A program made the position numbers and the translations under genes. Positions 25,850-39,509 of a stretch of 64,000 bases of DNA are shown piece after piece. Below the pieces are notes generated by a model. That model was given only the letters and a program-made list of their open reading frames with translations. It had not been told where the DNA came from and made no database searches. The stretch's first letter is position 1; each line of letters starts with the position of its first letter. Origin of the DNA: Thuidium tamariscinum (taxonomy: Eukaryota > Streptophyta > Bryopsida > Hypnales > Thuidiaceae); the NCBI GenBank assembly GCA_947034885.2, contig OX344751.2, positions 43,925,082-43,989,081 of the forward strand, in the 5' to 3' direction.

Positions 25850-28094
25850 TGATTCGTAGAATTTAGTTGTAATATTCATTCTTCTTAAAATGTTTTGTTT
25901 ATCATTTATGTATATTCCTATTTGAACACATGTTTTCTTTTATACAAATCATAGGACAACTTTCATTGCAATCATTTTGTATTTCCTTCACTTCATTCTA
26001 TAATTTCATTCATTTTCATTTCATTTAGACAATTTCATTCATTGCATAGAATTTTCTATCAATTTATCATTATTGGTTTTTTTTCTTCAATAAGACTGAT
26101 TATTTACTTTTTTATTCTAATTCACAAATTTCCTAATAAAAAAAGAATAAGAATATTTACCATTAAATATATAAAAAATGCATTGAACATTATTTAGAAT
26201 ATTTAATTTTTGAATTTTAAAATTAGATTAAAGATCTATTTAATTATTTTGATAACACTAAAATGATTTAGAAAGTGAATTTAAAATTTTTCTTCTTAAA
26301 TACAAAGATTTCTTTTAATATTTTTAAATTTAAGATTAATGTAAATTTTTAAAATTCAAATTACGAACAACTTTTGAAGCCATGTTCACTTAACCATTCC
26401 ATGATTAATCTATGTATTCTTGTAGTTAAATATATTTTGAATATTTAATCTATAATTATATTTAATTTTATACAAACAAAATTCAATTCAAAATCCATAA
26501 CCTTCACACTCAAAAACCTAATGTACTACACAACTTTTGTGCATTTCTACTCATTAAGAGTTTTTTTGGTATTACTATGAACTAAATAATAGTCTTAAAA
26601 ATTGCTTACAAACGCATTTTTATGTAAAAACAACAACAATACAACATGTGTTGGGTCAAGCTTTCCAATGGTATAAAAAACAAGGTTGATGAGCACAAAG
26701 CCAAGGACATATCAATGTTACAAACAAACAAACTAGAACAAATGTTACCATTTTATTTTTAACTTTTACTTTTATTCAACTTTTACATTGAGGTGAATAT
26801 AAAGGGTGCAAAACCTTTTTGATGATGAATCAAGAGATCAACTCTCTTCTATGAAATATTGATGTTCAAGTTTTGTTTCTAATTGATTTGAAAACTCAAT
26901 TTTTTTTTTTTTTCCTTTTTTAGCTCCCCTTCCCCCCCTTTTTGCCTTTTTATCTACGAAGAGGTCCCGGCCACCCCCTCGAGCCCTCCCCCCAACAACC
27001 TACCCTCCCAACGTCCTCCCTCCTCTCCCTCCACCCAGAGACAAATGTGAGGAATGAGGAAAGAACCAAAATTTTATTTTATTTTGGTGAAGTAAAACTT
27101 TGTTATGAATTTTTGATGAATGGTGTCCAATTCGCCCGAAACAGTCTGTAGACTACTCCAAATCATCTCAAAGTTTTTCCATAATAGTCAACTTACCACT
27201 TAGTAGAATCACAATATATTTTCATAAATGGCTACAAGATTTTCTAACATGGTGTATAACATGTAGGAATTAAAAAATGAATTTGTATGTCAAGTTCATA
27301 CTTGAAAGGTGTAAGTGTCTTATAAGAGTTATTAAGGGAGGCTTAGAAACCGCTCATTTAAGGGTTGGTCTGCCTTTCTCATGTATTTTTTTAGATGGTA
27401 TTATTTTTTGCTCATTTTTTAGTCAAAGAAAAATAAACGAGGAATCTAATACAAGTTGTTTCATAATTGTTGGATCATTTATGAATTACTTATGAATTTT
27501 CAAACAAAATTTGGCATAGGTCTCTATTTATGATTCATAGGCCTTGAAAAAACACATATGCTTGGTTTGGCAAAAAATATGGCTTTGTTCAAAAACTAGC
27601 ATTGCAACATGTAAAAAATAATAGAGATGGTTTCCAAAAGTGACCCTTTCTAAAATTGAAATGAATGCTTGAATCAATCATTATTTTAGATTTTCTAACA
27701 TTTGTAAGAAGGTAGTTGGACTACCAATTCTTATTTTGAATAAAATTAGTAGACACCTATCCACTTAGTTAAGGAAAAAACCCATTGTGGCTCTTAAATC
27801 ATCCATTGAAGAAGTAAAAAACAACTCTAATCATGCTTTGATGTAATCAAGAGTCCATTTCCCCACAATCTTGTATCCATTTCAAAGCCATCTATGAGGC
27901 AATTTGAAAAGTGCACACTATTTTTGAGCCTTCTCCTATAATAACTTCATGACTATCTCCCAATGCATTCATTACGAGCTCAAATCAATCTTATATAGTC
28001 TCAATCCCATTTATTTAAAAACATTTGTGATGGATAGGTATAAGACTCTAATGAAAAGTTGAATAGGGCTTGTCACGGGTGGTTGAATTGTCAT
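25850..28094. other. AT-rich region, nothing recognised
   Basis: No gene, RNA or element border is seen apart from a C-rich low-complexity tract at about 26893-27040. Confidence 0.4.
26893..27040. repeat. T-rich then C-rich pyrimidine tract
   Basis: A run of T is followed by CCCTTCCCCCCC and then CCTCCC/CCACCC-rich sequence. It is nearly all pyrimidine on the plus strand and sharply unlike its AT-rich surroundings. Confidence 0.7.
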
Positions 28095-28454
28095 TTAACC
28101 CCTAAAAAACCAAATTGCGTTTTTTGCCAACATAGCAATTTGGGGCACCTTATTATGCATGAATTTTTTTTTCCCTTTGAAATTTTCACACAACATGTAT
28201 CCCAAGAGTACCTTTAAGGCCCAACAATTTTCATAACTTTTGACTACATGATTGAAAAGTTGTTGCATTATATGTGGTTTTCTTTGATCTTTGGGCAACC
28301 TGGGCACCTCAAAAATCTCTTTACAAAATATTTTTTTAAGAAATTAAATTTTGAAATTAGTTTATTAGATTTTTGTTAAAGTGGAAAGCTTTGAGTCATC
28401 CATTTTGATGAATAAGTGAAGAGTTATGAGGAATTTTAGTTTGGGGTAGCCTTT

Positions 28455-28503
28455 TGTAGTCTAACTTTTTGATCTTTAGAACTACTTTTTTATTTTTTTG
28501 TGA

Positions 28504-28562
<59 letters not shown>

Positions 28563-30603
28563 TATTCTATTTCTAGTATATAGTGGAAATAGAACTATAT
28601 TTTACCATATAAGTGTGAAATGGGTTAAATAAGTAGTAAGTAGTAAACAAATTAGTAATTAGAAAAGATAAAGAAAAAGCAACAAAGATAAAGATGGAGA
28701 AAAAGATAAGGAAGAGGTAGGGAGAAGTTTAGGGTTGCAGGTGTGATTGGAGGAGCTGTGCTAGCGTCTGTTCCGCTTTTGATCACCCCTTTCTCCCCAA
28801 CTTAAATCTCTCTCTCCTCTCATTTTTCCCTCCGTGCAAATTAAAAATTGACTCTCTCCTAGTGCTGTAATCTTTGCTTGTATCATTTGTTTAATTGCAA
28901 TAAAATTGAAAATTATGTATTTGTGTAGTGTGAAATTTGAGTTTCTGTGAATTGTGGCAAAATTGTTTGAATTCTGGAAGTACCGATTGTGGATCCGGAG
29001 TTGATTGTGAATTCGAAGATCTCGGGGAGGTTGGGTGAACTTTTGGTGCGGATCAGTGAAGGTTGTGGGTGGAAAGGTGCGAGCTGGTCGGTGGATCGGG
29101 AGAAAATCAGTGCAGTGCAATGAAGCTGATCGGCGAATCAAAGGGAATCAAAAACTGAGTGAGGTGCGGAGTACTGTGTGCGTCTGGGCAGCCTCGAGGA
29201 ACGATAACGGAGGGCCTGAATTTTCACGATTTGCACTCAATGCTGGAGTTTGTGAAAGCACTCGTAACACTGGGAAGATATTGTTAAGATTCTGGTGGTG
29301 AGTTTAGTGAGGTTTCGATTTGACGAATTGTCCCTGGACCAGTCGATGAAGCGACGATGAGCAAACGAGAGATCAGATTCGGTAGCAAATTCAGAGGCGC
29401 AACAATCAATTTGGCGGCCACAGTGCCAATCAACGAGGACAGTTGGTGAAGAAAGGCATCGGAAGGAAGTTGAACCTATGGTGCCAAATCGGGCCCAAAT
29501 CGAAATTCGAATTCAATTTTGTGTACCTTAGTGTGAATTCTTGTGCATGATTGATCCAGAGCACTAAAAGTATGAAATTGTTTGTAAAATTGGGTTGAAT
29601 TCGGTGTGAAAATTGTTAATTCAGCAACCTACGGGCTGTAAATTGAATTAGGGATTTGGAATGGCAAGGTTGTCCAAAATTTGTAATTAAATTGGAATTG
29701 GAAGTATCAATCTACAGTTTGTAATCCAAAACCTGGTGCGATTACAAACGTGTAAGAAATTGAGTGAAATTGTGTAAAGACTTGAAGAAATCAAACAAAA
29801 ATTTGTCGTCTAAGGCCGACAAATGCAACCGCGGCGCAAACAGTCGAGGTGACGAGCAGACGAAGTCGGTAGGTTGGGGTCATGGTCGGGAATTGGACCT
29901 GGTTTGAAGGGGGGGTTGAGACCCGTTTGGGCACGGTTATCGCGGCTATAGTCTTGGGGTATGGGTATTGAGACAGTCCAGGGTATCAACTGAGTATCGC
30001 ACGGCCATAGGATAGCGACGGATAAAACAAATTAAAATAAGGCTCAGATTTTTCGAAGGGCCGTATCCTTAGTTTGGGTATAGGTCCTAACATAAGTTTA
30101 GAGTATCAATTTTGAAATTGCATATGCATGTTGTAAATAGGAGTTTTGTGTGGGTTTTAGGTAGAGCATACTGATTTGCACATGTTTGGCCATATTGTCC
30201 TCGGTTGTGTGTGCGCGGACTTATTGTGAGTTATTCTAAAACATTAATTCTTATTCTTTTGCTAAATACTAAGAATAACAATACTATTATTTATTTAGTC
30301 TATAAGTCATGCATTGCACATGCATTCACTACAAGTCAGTCCACATTGAACTATTGTCCCAAAACTATTGTCATGAGCCAGTAGCATACTAGACAGGACT
30401 GTGACTGCATCCATCAGTCAATAGCATCTATTAATGGTCAGCTTGAGTGATACCTTGGGTTTTAGTGGGGTTAAGAATGAATCAGTCTCTAAATTTTGCA
30501 CGTTGTAACCTTCAAGCACATTATGCTAGCCTTACATAGTTCATTCCCTGGTGTTCGAACTCGGATTTAGTAAATCAGATTAGTTTCTAAAAAATATACT
30601 ACA
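28455..30603. mobile_element. Solo LTR of an LTR retrotransposon, 2,149 bp
   Basis: It begins TGTAGT and ends ACTACA, the inverted TG/CA ends of LTRs, and is flanked by a 5-bp duplication CCTTT at 28450-28454 and 30604-30608. The duplication is placed by comparison with uninterrupted copies of the host MITE. No second LTR and no internal coding region is visible, so it is read as a solo LTR; a short non-autonomous element is the alternative. Family (Ty3 or Ty1) cannot be told. It is younger than the MITE it entered. Confidence 0.75.
28508..28560. repeat. (TA)n microsatellite
   Basis: An uninterrupted TA repeat of about 53 bp lies near the left end of the solo LTR. Confidence 0.98.
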
Positions 30604-31198
30604 CCTTTGTGGGTAGTTATAGAATCTCTACTCTTGAAAAAAGTTTGAAATTCTTTATTTAATTCAATTCTTAATATTTTTGAAAAAAATTGAAACGTCA
30701 GGTGAAGATAGTTTATTAAAATACTACAACCATTGGAATTGACATTTTTCATTCCTATAAATAAATTGTTTACAATTTAGTATTTTGAAGTATTTCCTAC
30801 TTCTTTCTACTTACTATTTTTTTTCCTAATTATATGTTGTACAATTCCAAATGATTTGAAGTTTTTGGAGCATGTAACCAACTTGCATTGAAAAATGATT
30901 CCAAAAAGTAACCACCATTTTGAACATTTTTTCACACAAATGTGACCTTGTGAAGTACAGCTGCTCGAATTTTCATAGGGATAAAAAAATGATTCTTGTC
31001 AATTTAAATGTTAATATCTTGCAATTTGCATGGTGAAAATTTCTGAAATTTTTTCCATATCTTTTCAAACCACCTACTGCAAGATCCTACGGTTACATGT
31101 GTCAAAAATGTTTTTAAAAAGAAATTTGCACTTGTATTAGAAATCGCAGTTTTGGAGCGTTTTTGGTGAAAACATAGTCAAAAACTTTTAGGAGTTAA

Positions 31199-33123
31199 AC
31201 TCCACAACCTTGAATTGTGAGGATCCTTGAGTAAGTAATGCAAGGCATGATTCATCAACAAGCTTGATTGAAATTAGGGTTTGGGAAGAACTTGTAGATT
31301 TCATTAGTTGAAAGAGGTTGATCATTTCTTTTAGAAAAGCAATGGATTGAAAATTGGTACACCTACAAGTAACAAGATTATGAACTTTCATGAAATATTT
31401 GTAACTATTTTGAAATATAAGGACAATTTGTTCTAAGTTAACATGGTAGATTAAAACTCCAAACATTACATTTGAAACTTATCTTGATAGAGTTTCGAAC
31501 CTAAATATTTTCAATGAGAATAGATGAGTTTTTTTCTTACTATTTTTTTCATCAAACTTTAAATCCATTTAACCTTCAATTATTTTTCAATACATTTTTT
31601 CAATTATTGCGACTAGATCTACTGGATCAGAGATACCCAACCCCAACCTAACTAACAAACATGACTAAGCAAGAGAATGACAATATTGTTGCTAACTTAA
31701 CAGACATGGCAAAGCAAGATAATAACAGTATTAGGGGTAGTCGCGGCTCCTTCGAGCACCGAGATTTCGCAGAAGAATGAGGGAAAACAGGGTCCAATCA
31801 GGAGTCGATTAGCATGAAGGAGCTGTGACCCCCCTTTCGAGTGCGGTGAGCGTGTAGAATCGGAATTGTACGAGATCGGCAACTCCAACGGTGCGATTGG
31901 CAACTTCCGGTAACAACTTCGCTCGCTAACGGTTCTTCACACCGCTTATTCACCTCCGGAGTAGAATAAACAACGCGGCGAAGTCTTTGCCATCGAAGAA
32001 TATTCTGTCGCATGCCGTCTCGCAAGAGCCAACCCTAAGCTGCCACGACGAAAAACGGTGGCGAAGTTCGCCCTGGAGGAAGAGCCGTGACTACCCTTAT
32101 TGTTGCAGGAGACTAAAGTGAGCATAATTTGTGCACACCCAGAAATGTGTTGCATACGTTGCAGATACAGAATGAATGGACAGTCTCAATCAAAACTAAG
32201 TCTCCATTTCAGTAAACAAAAATTCTCAAACTTCAACTAGATCCAACTTTATTGAACCAGATCCATCTTTCACGGAGCCCACAGAAATTTGAATACGCCT
32301 CTGCAGAAGCAAGCCCCTGCAGAAGCGAGCCCTTGTTCTAACATTTTACAAAAGAACTCTAAACCATGATAGTTCACGCAGCTTGAAGACAATCGAGGCG
32401 GGCAAGCGGAGATATGCGCCGGACAGGAGCGTCGGATCAGAGTAGCTGTGCGGGACTCCGGAGGTTGATGGGGGAAGGAGGTCGCTGGAGGGAAGGAGGT
32501 CGGAAGGGGGGAGGTCGCTGGGGGGAAGGAGGTCGCTAGGGGTGGGTCGGAAAGGGGGGAGGAGGAGGAGCTGGCCGGCTGCGGACGGAGAGTTCAAGGG
32601 GGATCCGTAGCAGGCTCAGAACGGTTCAGTTGAGACGGAGGAAAAAACTGCCACTTTGGAGGGGAAGGTTAGAATTTCAAATTTTGAATTCGGAGGGAGG
32701 GAGGGACTGATGAGACGTGCAGCCAGTTTCAAACTTGTGGAGTAAGGTAGTTCTTGCCACTTGGCGTTCCTCTCGCCAAATGCTCCAGTACACAGTAGAT
32801 TATTGAGATAAGTTATACGGGGTGAAGTAAATGTAATAGCTTATAACTGTAGCTGCTATGGTACCAATTTCTTTTTACCTGAGGGCCTGATTACAGCAAA
32901 AACAAACCTGGGTAGGAGCCAAAAGAAATGGAGTGTTTTGATTGGGAACTTTGGGTTAGTACTACAACTATCTTTTAATCAAAACGTTGCATTTCTTTGG
33001 GCACAAAATCAAGATTTTGTTGTATAAAATAGGTCTTGAGCGTGGGTTGGGAGTTGGGGGGTGAAAACTTGTCTCAAATCTCAACTTGAAGAAGAAAATA
33101 ATTTAAATCTGGAAAATCACTCA
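31199..33123. other. Region with GC-richer island, unassigned
   Basis: From about 31690 to 32600 the sequence is clearly GC-richer than its surroundings. On the minus strand, frames at 31946-32155 (with RRGSLGLALARRHATEYSS) and 31798-32025 look basic and poor in acids, and the first runs to a possible donor GGAG/GTGAATAAG. This could be the first exon of a gene for an organelle protein or a gene scrap; no downstream exons were found. Confidence 0.3.
32462..32573. repeat. G-rich minisatellite
   Basis: About seven irregular units related to GGGGAAGGAGGTCGCT lie in tandem. On the minus strand they read as repeats of the type PPSDLLP. Confidence 0.8.
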
Positions 33124-33127
33124 TTAG

Positions 33128-34042
33128 CCCCTAAATGACCTAGGCCTTTTTTTGTCAAAAACCTTTCAAAACTGTCATTTCTGTTGCATTCGCCCAAGGA
33201 AACAAAAATAATATGTTTTTAAGAATCTAATTGTAGGATCTTGTACTTAACTTGATTGAGATCATGTGGCAAAAATTTCATGAAGTTTGACCGTATAGAT
33301 TGAAAGATGTGAGCATTCAAAGTTGGAAATACAAGTTTTTTTGAACTGTGGTCTGCAATTTCAGATGACTTTGACTGGCATTTGTAAAAAAAATTTGCAC
33401 TACAGACCTTGAATTTATAATGTTTTGTGTTAAAAAATTGAGTTTAGGGTCTAGATTAAAAAATTTCATACAAAAAACACTATAATTTTCATTCTTTAAA
33501 AAATTGTTAAATAAATGAAGGTCCAAGATTGAAAAAAAAACTAAATGGTTAATAACTCTAAGAGGGGATTGAAATACAATAATCCCAATGGTGAGATTTT
33601 TCTAGCAAATAAACATAACCTTGTCCAATAATTTTTTTTTGAAAAATTGTAAAAATTGCATTTAGAAATGAATCCTATAAGTTATTTTTTCAAAAAATTG
33701 TTTAGATTGCCCCCAAAACAAGATTGTCCATAACTTTCTCATTATAAATCCAAATAGAATGAATCAAAGCTTGGCATGTAGGCAAAAATATATTATTTTA
33801 GAAAAATTAAATTAAATTTTGAATTTTTGCCAAAAAAATTCTGCCCACTATATGAAAATTTGGGCTTTTTGTGGTATAACTTTCGCTCCCGGTCACCAAT
33901 TGAAATAAAAATTACATTCCCACAAAACTAATTAGTTTTTCTATCTTGTGAGAAAGTTTCAAAGGTTTCGCCAAAAATTGAAGTTATAGAAACTTGCCTA
34001 AAATCCATTTTGTCTCCCAAGGGGGCAATGGTCCTTTAGGGG
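33128..34042 (+). mobile_element. TTAA MITE, piggyBac-like, second subfamily
   Basis: A 915-bp element. The left end is CCCCTAAATG after TTAG (33124-33127, one base off TTAA). The right end is GTCCTTTAGGGG before TTAA at 34043-34046. Its interior pairs best with the worn copy at 18597-19291 and more loosely with copies 10325, 28099, 35689 and 53638. Non-coding. Confidence 0.8.
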
Positions 34043-34046
34043 TTAA

Positions 34047-35684
34047 GCTAGGTACCCCAATACATCTTGAAAATCAATGAGTACCTATGATGAAGAAACA
34101 ATTTGAGAACATCTACCCAAGAATGTTTTCACCCTTCATAACTATTGGACATGGTAATAAATTGTTGTATTCTTTGGTGCACTAGAACCTTTTATTATAT
34201 GCCAACAATAACAAACCAAAAATTCACCAATTTAGTCATATTAAATAGGCACAATAGCAAGAAGTGATGGTTGTTGGGGCACTCATTGGTATATACAATA
34301 CCTCAATGAAAACTACCATTCACTTTTAGGAGGGATTTTATTGTAAAATTAGGATTGTGTTCAAAATTTAAGAGGTTTCCCCTTAATAAGAACTCTAGGA
34401 TTCCCATTCACTATAATTTCAATATTCATCCAATTACAACTTTATTAACTTGTTCTTAATGTTGTTGAATTACTATTGTATTAAAAATTCTGAAAATAGC
34501 TTTGACTTCATCATGTTTAATTTATGCAATTCCCTCCTTCACAACCATTTTTCTCAAAAATTATTGTTTTTTTAGGGCAAGCCCAATACAACCATGAATC
34601 CATTCCATCAATATAATTAAGTGGTAAAAATGAAAGAAAGCATCTTAACATCTACATTTAAAGTGTACATTTTCAAATTTGGATCGATCAAGCCATTTTT
34701 ACATCAAATGAATTGATATAAACCATAAAGGGATATTAAGTTTACCATTCATCACCTACATAGGTGTTATAGTGCTTCATTAATCTTACTTTGCAATATT
34801 GTGCTTATAAAATTATGAATTATGAAATTTTTAATAAGATAAATGTTGATATGGGTTTGGTTTTTGTTTGCTAATTGATAGGTCTTTAATAGGTGAAACA
34901 ACATTTACACATGTGTCAATGTGCATGAAGAGTATTTTGGTGAAGAATGTTGTTGAGTTAGTTGCATCTTATTGGTCTCTTTTTCTCAAGTTCAAAAGTA
35001 CAACGACTTCCAAATATTCTATTTTTAGCCATTTTTTGAATGGAATTGTTTGACTTAATTATTGGTAATATTAATATAAACTACAACAATGAGATTTCTA
35101 TCTAAGCACAAATATGTTGCTCTAGATATAATTGAAAAATGTGTCATCAATTTGAACAGTCTTCAATTTGAGGATCTTTATGTATAAGAATTTAAAATCC
35201 ATTTATTCTAAATTGTTTTGATTAATATCATTTTTTTAGTCCAATCAAACTTTTGTACACTTGTAGTAAACTTGGAAGAAAGGTTGTGAAACAATTCATC
35301 AATAAACACTATTAGACATTAAGACAAGACGTTGGGTCCAAATCTATAAATTCCAACCTCTTTTCAAGAAAGGAAAAGATTCTATAAAAAAAACAAGGTA
35401 TCGTGAACCTAGAAAGGCAAAAAATGTAATGTCTTCTAAGACTATACTTTTTAGGATTATGAAATTTTTCTTAGCTCCATTTTTGTGTCACCTTCTTTTC
35501 TCCCCTATTATTTCTTACAACTTGACAATTGAGTCTCTTGGATTATCAAAGCTTTAGCCTAAAGTGACACATGTCACAAATGCATAGCTATGACAAACAA
35601 ATAAAGTCACACTTCACCAAGAGAATTTAGAAGCCTTGATACCAACTCCAATAACTGGTGACAAAATCAATACAATAAAGGTCT
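34047..35684. other. AT-rich region with a dispersed-repeat fragment
   Basis: At about 34055-34260 lies a fragment of the repeat also seen at 45590 and 48600 (landmark TTCTTTGGTGCACTAGAACC). The rest shows nothing recognisable. Confidence 0.4.
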
Positions 35685-35688
35685 TTAA

Positions 35689-37630
35689 CCTCTAAAGCCC
35701 TAAACTACATTTCTTGGCAACATAACAATTTTGGGAAAATCATTATGAATGGAGTTTTTAATAATAAATAAATAAATTCACACAATATTTTTGCAAAAAG
35801 TATATATAAGTCCCTACAATTTTTATCACTTTTGATTACATGGTTAAAAAGTTATGGCATGATATGTAGTTTTCATTGTTTAGTAAGCAGCTTGGGGCAA
35901 ATAAAAAAGCTTCTTACAAATTATTTTCTCAAAGAATAAAAAATTTGAAATTGGTTTATTAAATTTATATCTATATGTAAAGCTTTGAATCATTCCATTT
36001 TGAGATGAAAGTTATGAAGAATTTTAGTTCAAGGTACTTTGCAAGTAGTTATAGAGTCTCTTACTCTATAAAAAGTTTAAAACAATTGCAATTGACATTT
36101 TTCATTTCTATAAATAAATTATTCACAGTTTAATATTTTGATTAATTTTCTTATTCTTTTTACTTACTATTTTTTTCCTACATTTTGTACGATTCCAAAT
36201 GATTTGAAATTTTTTAAGTATGTAGCCAACTTGCCTTGAAGAATGAATTCAAAGGGTAACCACTATTTGGGTCATTTTTTCATATAAATGTGACCTTGTA
36301 AAGTGCAATTGCCTAGGTTATAGCAAGGATAAAAAAAGGATTTTGTCAATTTGAATACTAATATCTTGCAATCTACATGGTGGAAATTTCTGAATTTTTT
36401 CCACATTTTTTCAAATGAGTGTACTACAAGAGCCTCTAGTTACATGTACCAAAAGTGTTTTTTCCTAAATTTTGTACTTGTATTAGAAATTACAGTTTTG
36501 GAGCGCTTTTGGTGAAAACATAGCATTGGGGGGGCACTCTCACTACATTTGGGGGACCCATGTGCGATGAAGGGGTATTTTTTGGGGGCCTATTTACCTC
36601 CTAGGCAACATTAAAAAGGCCCCCATCATTACCTAATGCAAAAAGATTTCCTATATAATCATATGTATCATTACTTATAATATGTAGGTCAATGCAATTT
36701 TTGTAGCCTATATTTTTTATAAGTAAAAACACTAAATAAAAAACTAAAGAGAAAGTAAAAGAGACAAGGAAAAAATTCATAGAAAAAAGATTCAATTTTT
36801 CAACACCAATAAGCATGAATGAATCAAATACAAAACATTAGAATTAAAAGCAGTAGTCAACAATTAGAAGTCATATGAAGAATGTGTTCAAAAACACAAA
36901 GCTGAAGTCAATGAAAGTACTAAATGTGTAAAGTACTAAAAATGGGCCTCTATATCAAAATGTGAACAAGAAGAAATGTCTGCTAGCAAATGAAAAAACT
37001 ACAGCAGCAACATCCTGCTGTATTTTTGATACACTTATACATTTGAAAAAATTCAATCTACCATTTGCCATACAAAACTCCTGTGTTTAGAAATGCACCC
37101 CAACTGATTGGACTAGCACCTCCCAATCAATATGCAAAATAAAGAAATGACAATAGTACTAAGCTCCAATCATACAATTTGAAGTTATTTGTTTAGTTTT
37201 GACAAGATTAAAACCCTGTGAATTCTGAGAGTGCACACGATTAATAAATAAAATTCGCACCTTCATCCACTAATTTCGAGTTTCATCATGTAACTTTGAC
37301 CTTCAAGTACTATATTGTAAGTCTGACGTAGTACTATACTATAATTTTGATGTAGTACAAACAGACCCTACTAAATACAATTTCTTGGATCCAATTCTCT
37401 TGCCCCTAAATTACATGTACCTAAATGAATGGACCATATTTTTTGGCTACCTACATTACTTATAATGGACTTGCCACTTTTAATGTCCTCTACTTTAAAT
37501 ATAATTTTTTAATAAGTACTTCTAATTATTACCCAAAATGAATTAAATCCACCCTATATTGTGCCGCATGTGGGTTGCTAAAGTGCGGGAAGTGTCCCTC
37601 CCGTGAAATATAGTCAAAAACCTTTTAGGG
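35689..37630 (-). mobile_element. TTAA MITE, piggyBac-like, copy split by a hAT-like element
   Basis: TTAA occurs at 35685-35688 and 37631-37634, with ends CCTCTAAAG and CTTTTAGGG. Without the 1,082-bp insert and its 8-bp duplicate about 852 bp remain. Same orientation as the copies at 28099 and 53638. Confidence 0.82.
36524..37605. mobile_element. Non-autonomous hAT-like element, 1,082 bp
   Basis: It sits inside a TTAA MITE. The flanks AAACATAG (36516-36523) and AAATATAG (37606-37613) are an 8-bp duplication with one change. The ends are CATTGGGGGGGCACTCTC and, on the other strand, CACGGGAGGGACACTTCC, imperfect inverted repeats with 12 of 18 bases equal. An 8-bp duplication with CA..GGG ends fits hAT. 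There is no transposase. Confidence 0.78.
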
Positions 37631-37634
37631 TTAA

Positions 37635-39509
37635 AGAACTTCCTACAAAGAATGTCAAGCCTTTGTTCACTTGATGACATGATCAAATTTCCATAAAAGT
37701 AGAACCACCTATTTCCAACGAGGGACCCATATCCAACTTATAGGATATAGCTATTTCCAACCAAGGCTAGAAGAAATTTCCAATCAAAGCTTGGAATGTA
37801 CTTTTGTTCCATTTTCAAGGTTGGGACTAATAAGGTTATGACACATGTCCCAAAGTGTTATAAAGTGTTTGGAGAATACTGAGTAGGAAAGTATTCCAAG
37901 TTATGATTTGAATTAGAAGACTCCATACATTAACTATGGGTTCAAAGCACTTTTTGACTTTCAAAATTATAGTAATTTGAGTTTTGGGAATAAAATTCTG
38001 ATAAATTCGCAATCTTGATATTTACTATCTTTCTACATATGAAAAATTTGCATAACTTCATATTCTTGATGATTTGTTCTAGAATTCATAAGAGGTTTTA
38101 TTAGGGCTCTAAGAGACTATTTCAGTCTTGTTCTCCAATCTATAAACCAGTCACTGTTGGTCAGATCAAATAATAATAATATATTTAATTTAAAATAATT
38201 TAAATTAAAAAAATATTAGAAAAAATATTAAAATATTGATTAAATATTATTATCTAATGTAATAATCTCTTGGCCACATTAGATCACTTGTGCCGTAGAA
38301 CTCAATGAGTTCTCATAGTTTTTAGTGAATTTCCACAGTCCGGGAACTTGCAGTCTTCCAATGCAGCCAGAAAACCTCTTATGGCTTAAGTAATTGGAAA
38401 CAGGTGGTTCTACCTTAAACCTAATATTCGACAATAAAATGTCTTTGCAATCCCACCCAAGACAGTAGGTGACAAAGAGTTCCCCAATGTTAGGAGATAA
38501 CCATCGGTCACTTCATTATTAGCTAGTAGAATTGTAAAAAAAATGGTTGTACTTTGAAAAAATCATAATCAAAAGAAGAGATTTGGCTTCATAGAAGCCT
38601 ATGAATTCCCATATAGTTAAAAATGTTGGAAACTGTGTTGTTACTACATCTGATGTAGTGACTAGTGAGGAGACAACCATGTTGGAATTTTTTTTTCAAT
38701 TTGAGGTCTATAATTTATTTTTATTTTATTTTATTTATTTTTGGCATTTAAGAAGGTTGACAATAGTCAGTTGTTCCTTCACTATTGCGGAAACTTCAGA
38801 GGGAATTGACCTAAAACAGCCCCTTGTTTTCCAAAATCTCATCTTATGAAAACCATAATAATAATCTATAAAATTTATAATTGGAATAGTATAAGCAAAT
38901 AGAGAAAAATAAATTTGTAATATAAAACAATTCAACATAAAAATTCAAAATAAAACTAAAAAGAAATCATGAATGCTCTCTAATTCAATAATTGAGGAAG
39001 ATTCTATAGTGGAGTCATCATAAAATATATAAAGTTCTACAAAAGTACATTGTTCTAATTTAGTTTTATTATATATTTGACACAAAGGCAATGAATTTGT
39101 TGTAGATGTAAGCTTAAACTAATTTGTCTTCATAGTGGATGCGGCCCTTATTTATTAGTTACACAAAATTATCAACCACAATATTTTGAATCAATATAGG
39201 TTAAAAGTTATTGCACTACTTTATACAATAATAAAATTTTGTAGAGACACTAATATCCACCCACATTGTATTATACACAAATCAATAGAGTTGGTGATAG
39301 AATATTACATCTTAAAATCCAAGATATAAAATATTTATTTTGATTGATTGATTGAGATCATCTACTATCGAATCAATGGTGAAGGGTTAACAAATTATAT
39401 TTCTATATGTATATGTTAGTTTTTTCAACTAGGTATCGCATTAGATAATCTTTTAGGGCTTTAAGAGATAATTTCAAGTCTATTCCCTATACTATGAACT
39501 ACCTATAAG
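37635..39509. other. AT-rich region with a TIR element
   Basis: No gene is seen. It contains the TIR element at 37699-38413 and the left part of its second copy from about 39430. Confidence 0.4.
37699..38413. mobile_element. TIR element with GTAGAACCACCT ends
   Basis: GTAGAACCACCTATTTCCAA at the left and its mirror with one change at the right (GTAGAACCACCTGTTTCCAA on the other strand) lie 715 bp apart. The interior is non-coding. I found no target duplication. Part of the interior recurs at 39430-40035. Confidence 0.65.

Larger units (their letters stand above)
28099..31194 (-). mobile_element. TTAA MITE, piggyBac-like, copy split by a solo LTR
   Basis: The left end CCCCTAAA follows TTAA at 28095-28098, and the right end TTTTAGGAG precedes TTAA at 31195-31198. 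It is the same family as 10325-11250 but reversed. Removing the 2,149-bp LTR and one 5-bp duplicate leaves about 942 bp, the family length. The left part covers 28099-28454 and the right part 30604-31194. Confidence 0.85.

Noticed and set aside
28508-28560. TA tract as a replication origin or centromere signal
   Set aside because: It is a short simple microsatellite inside a retroelement LTR.
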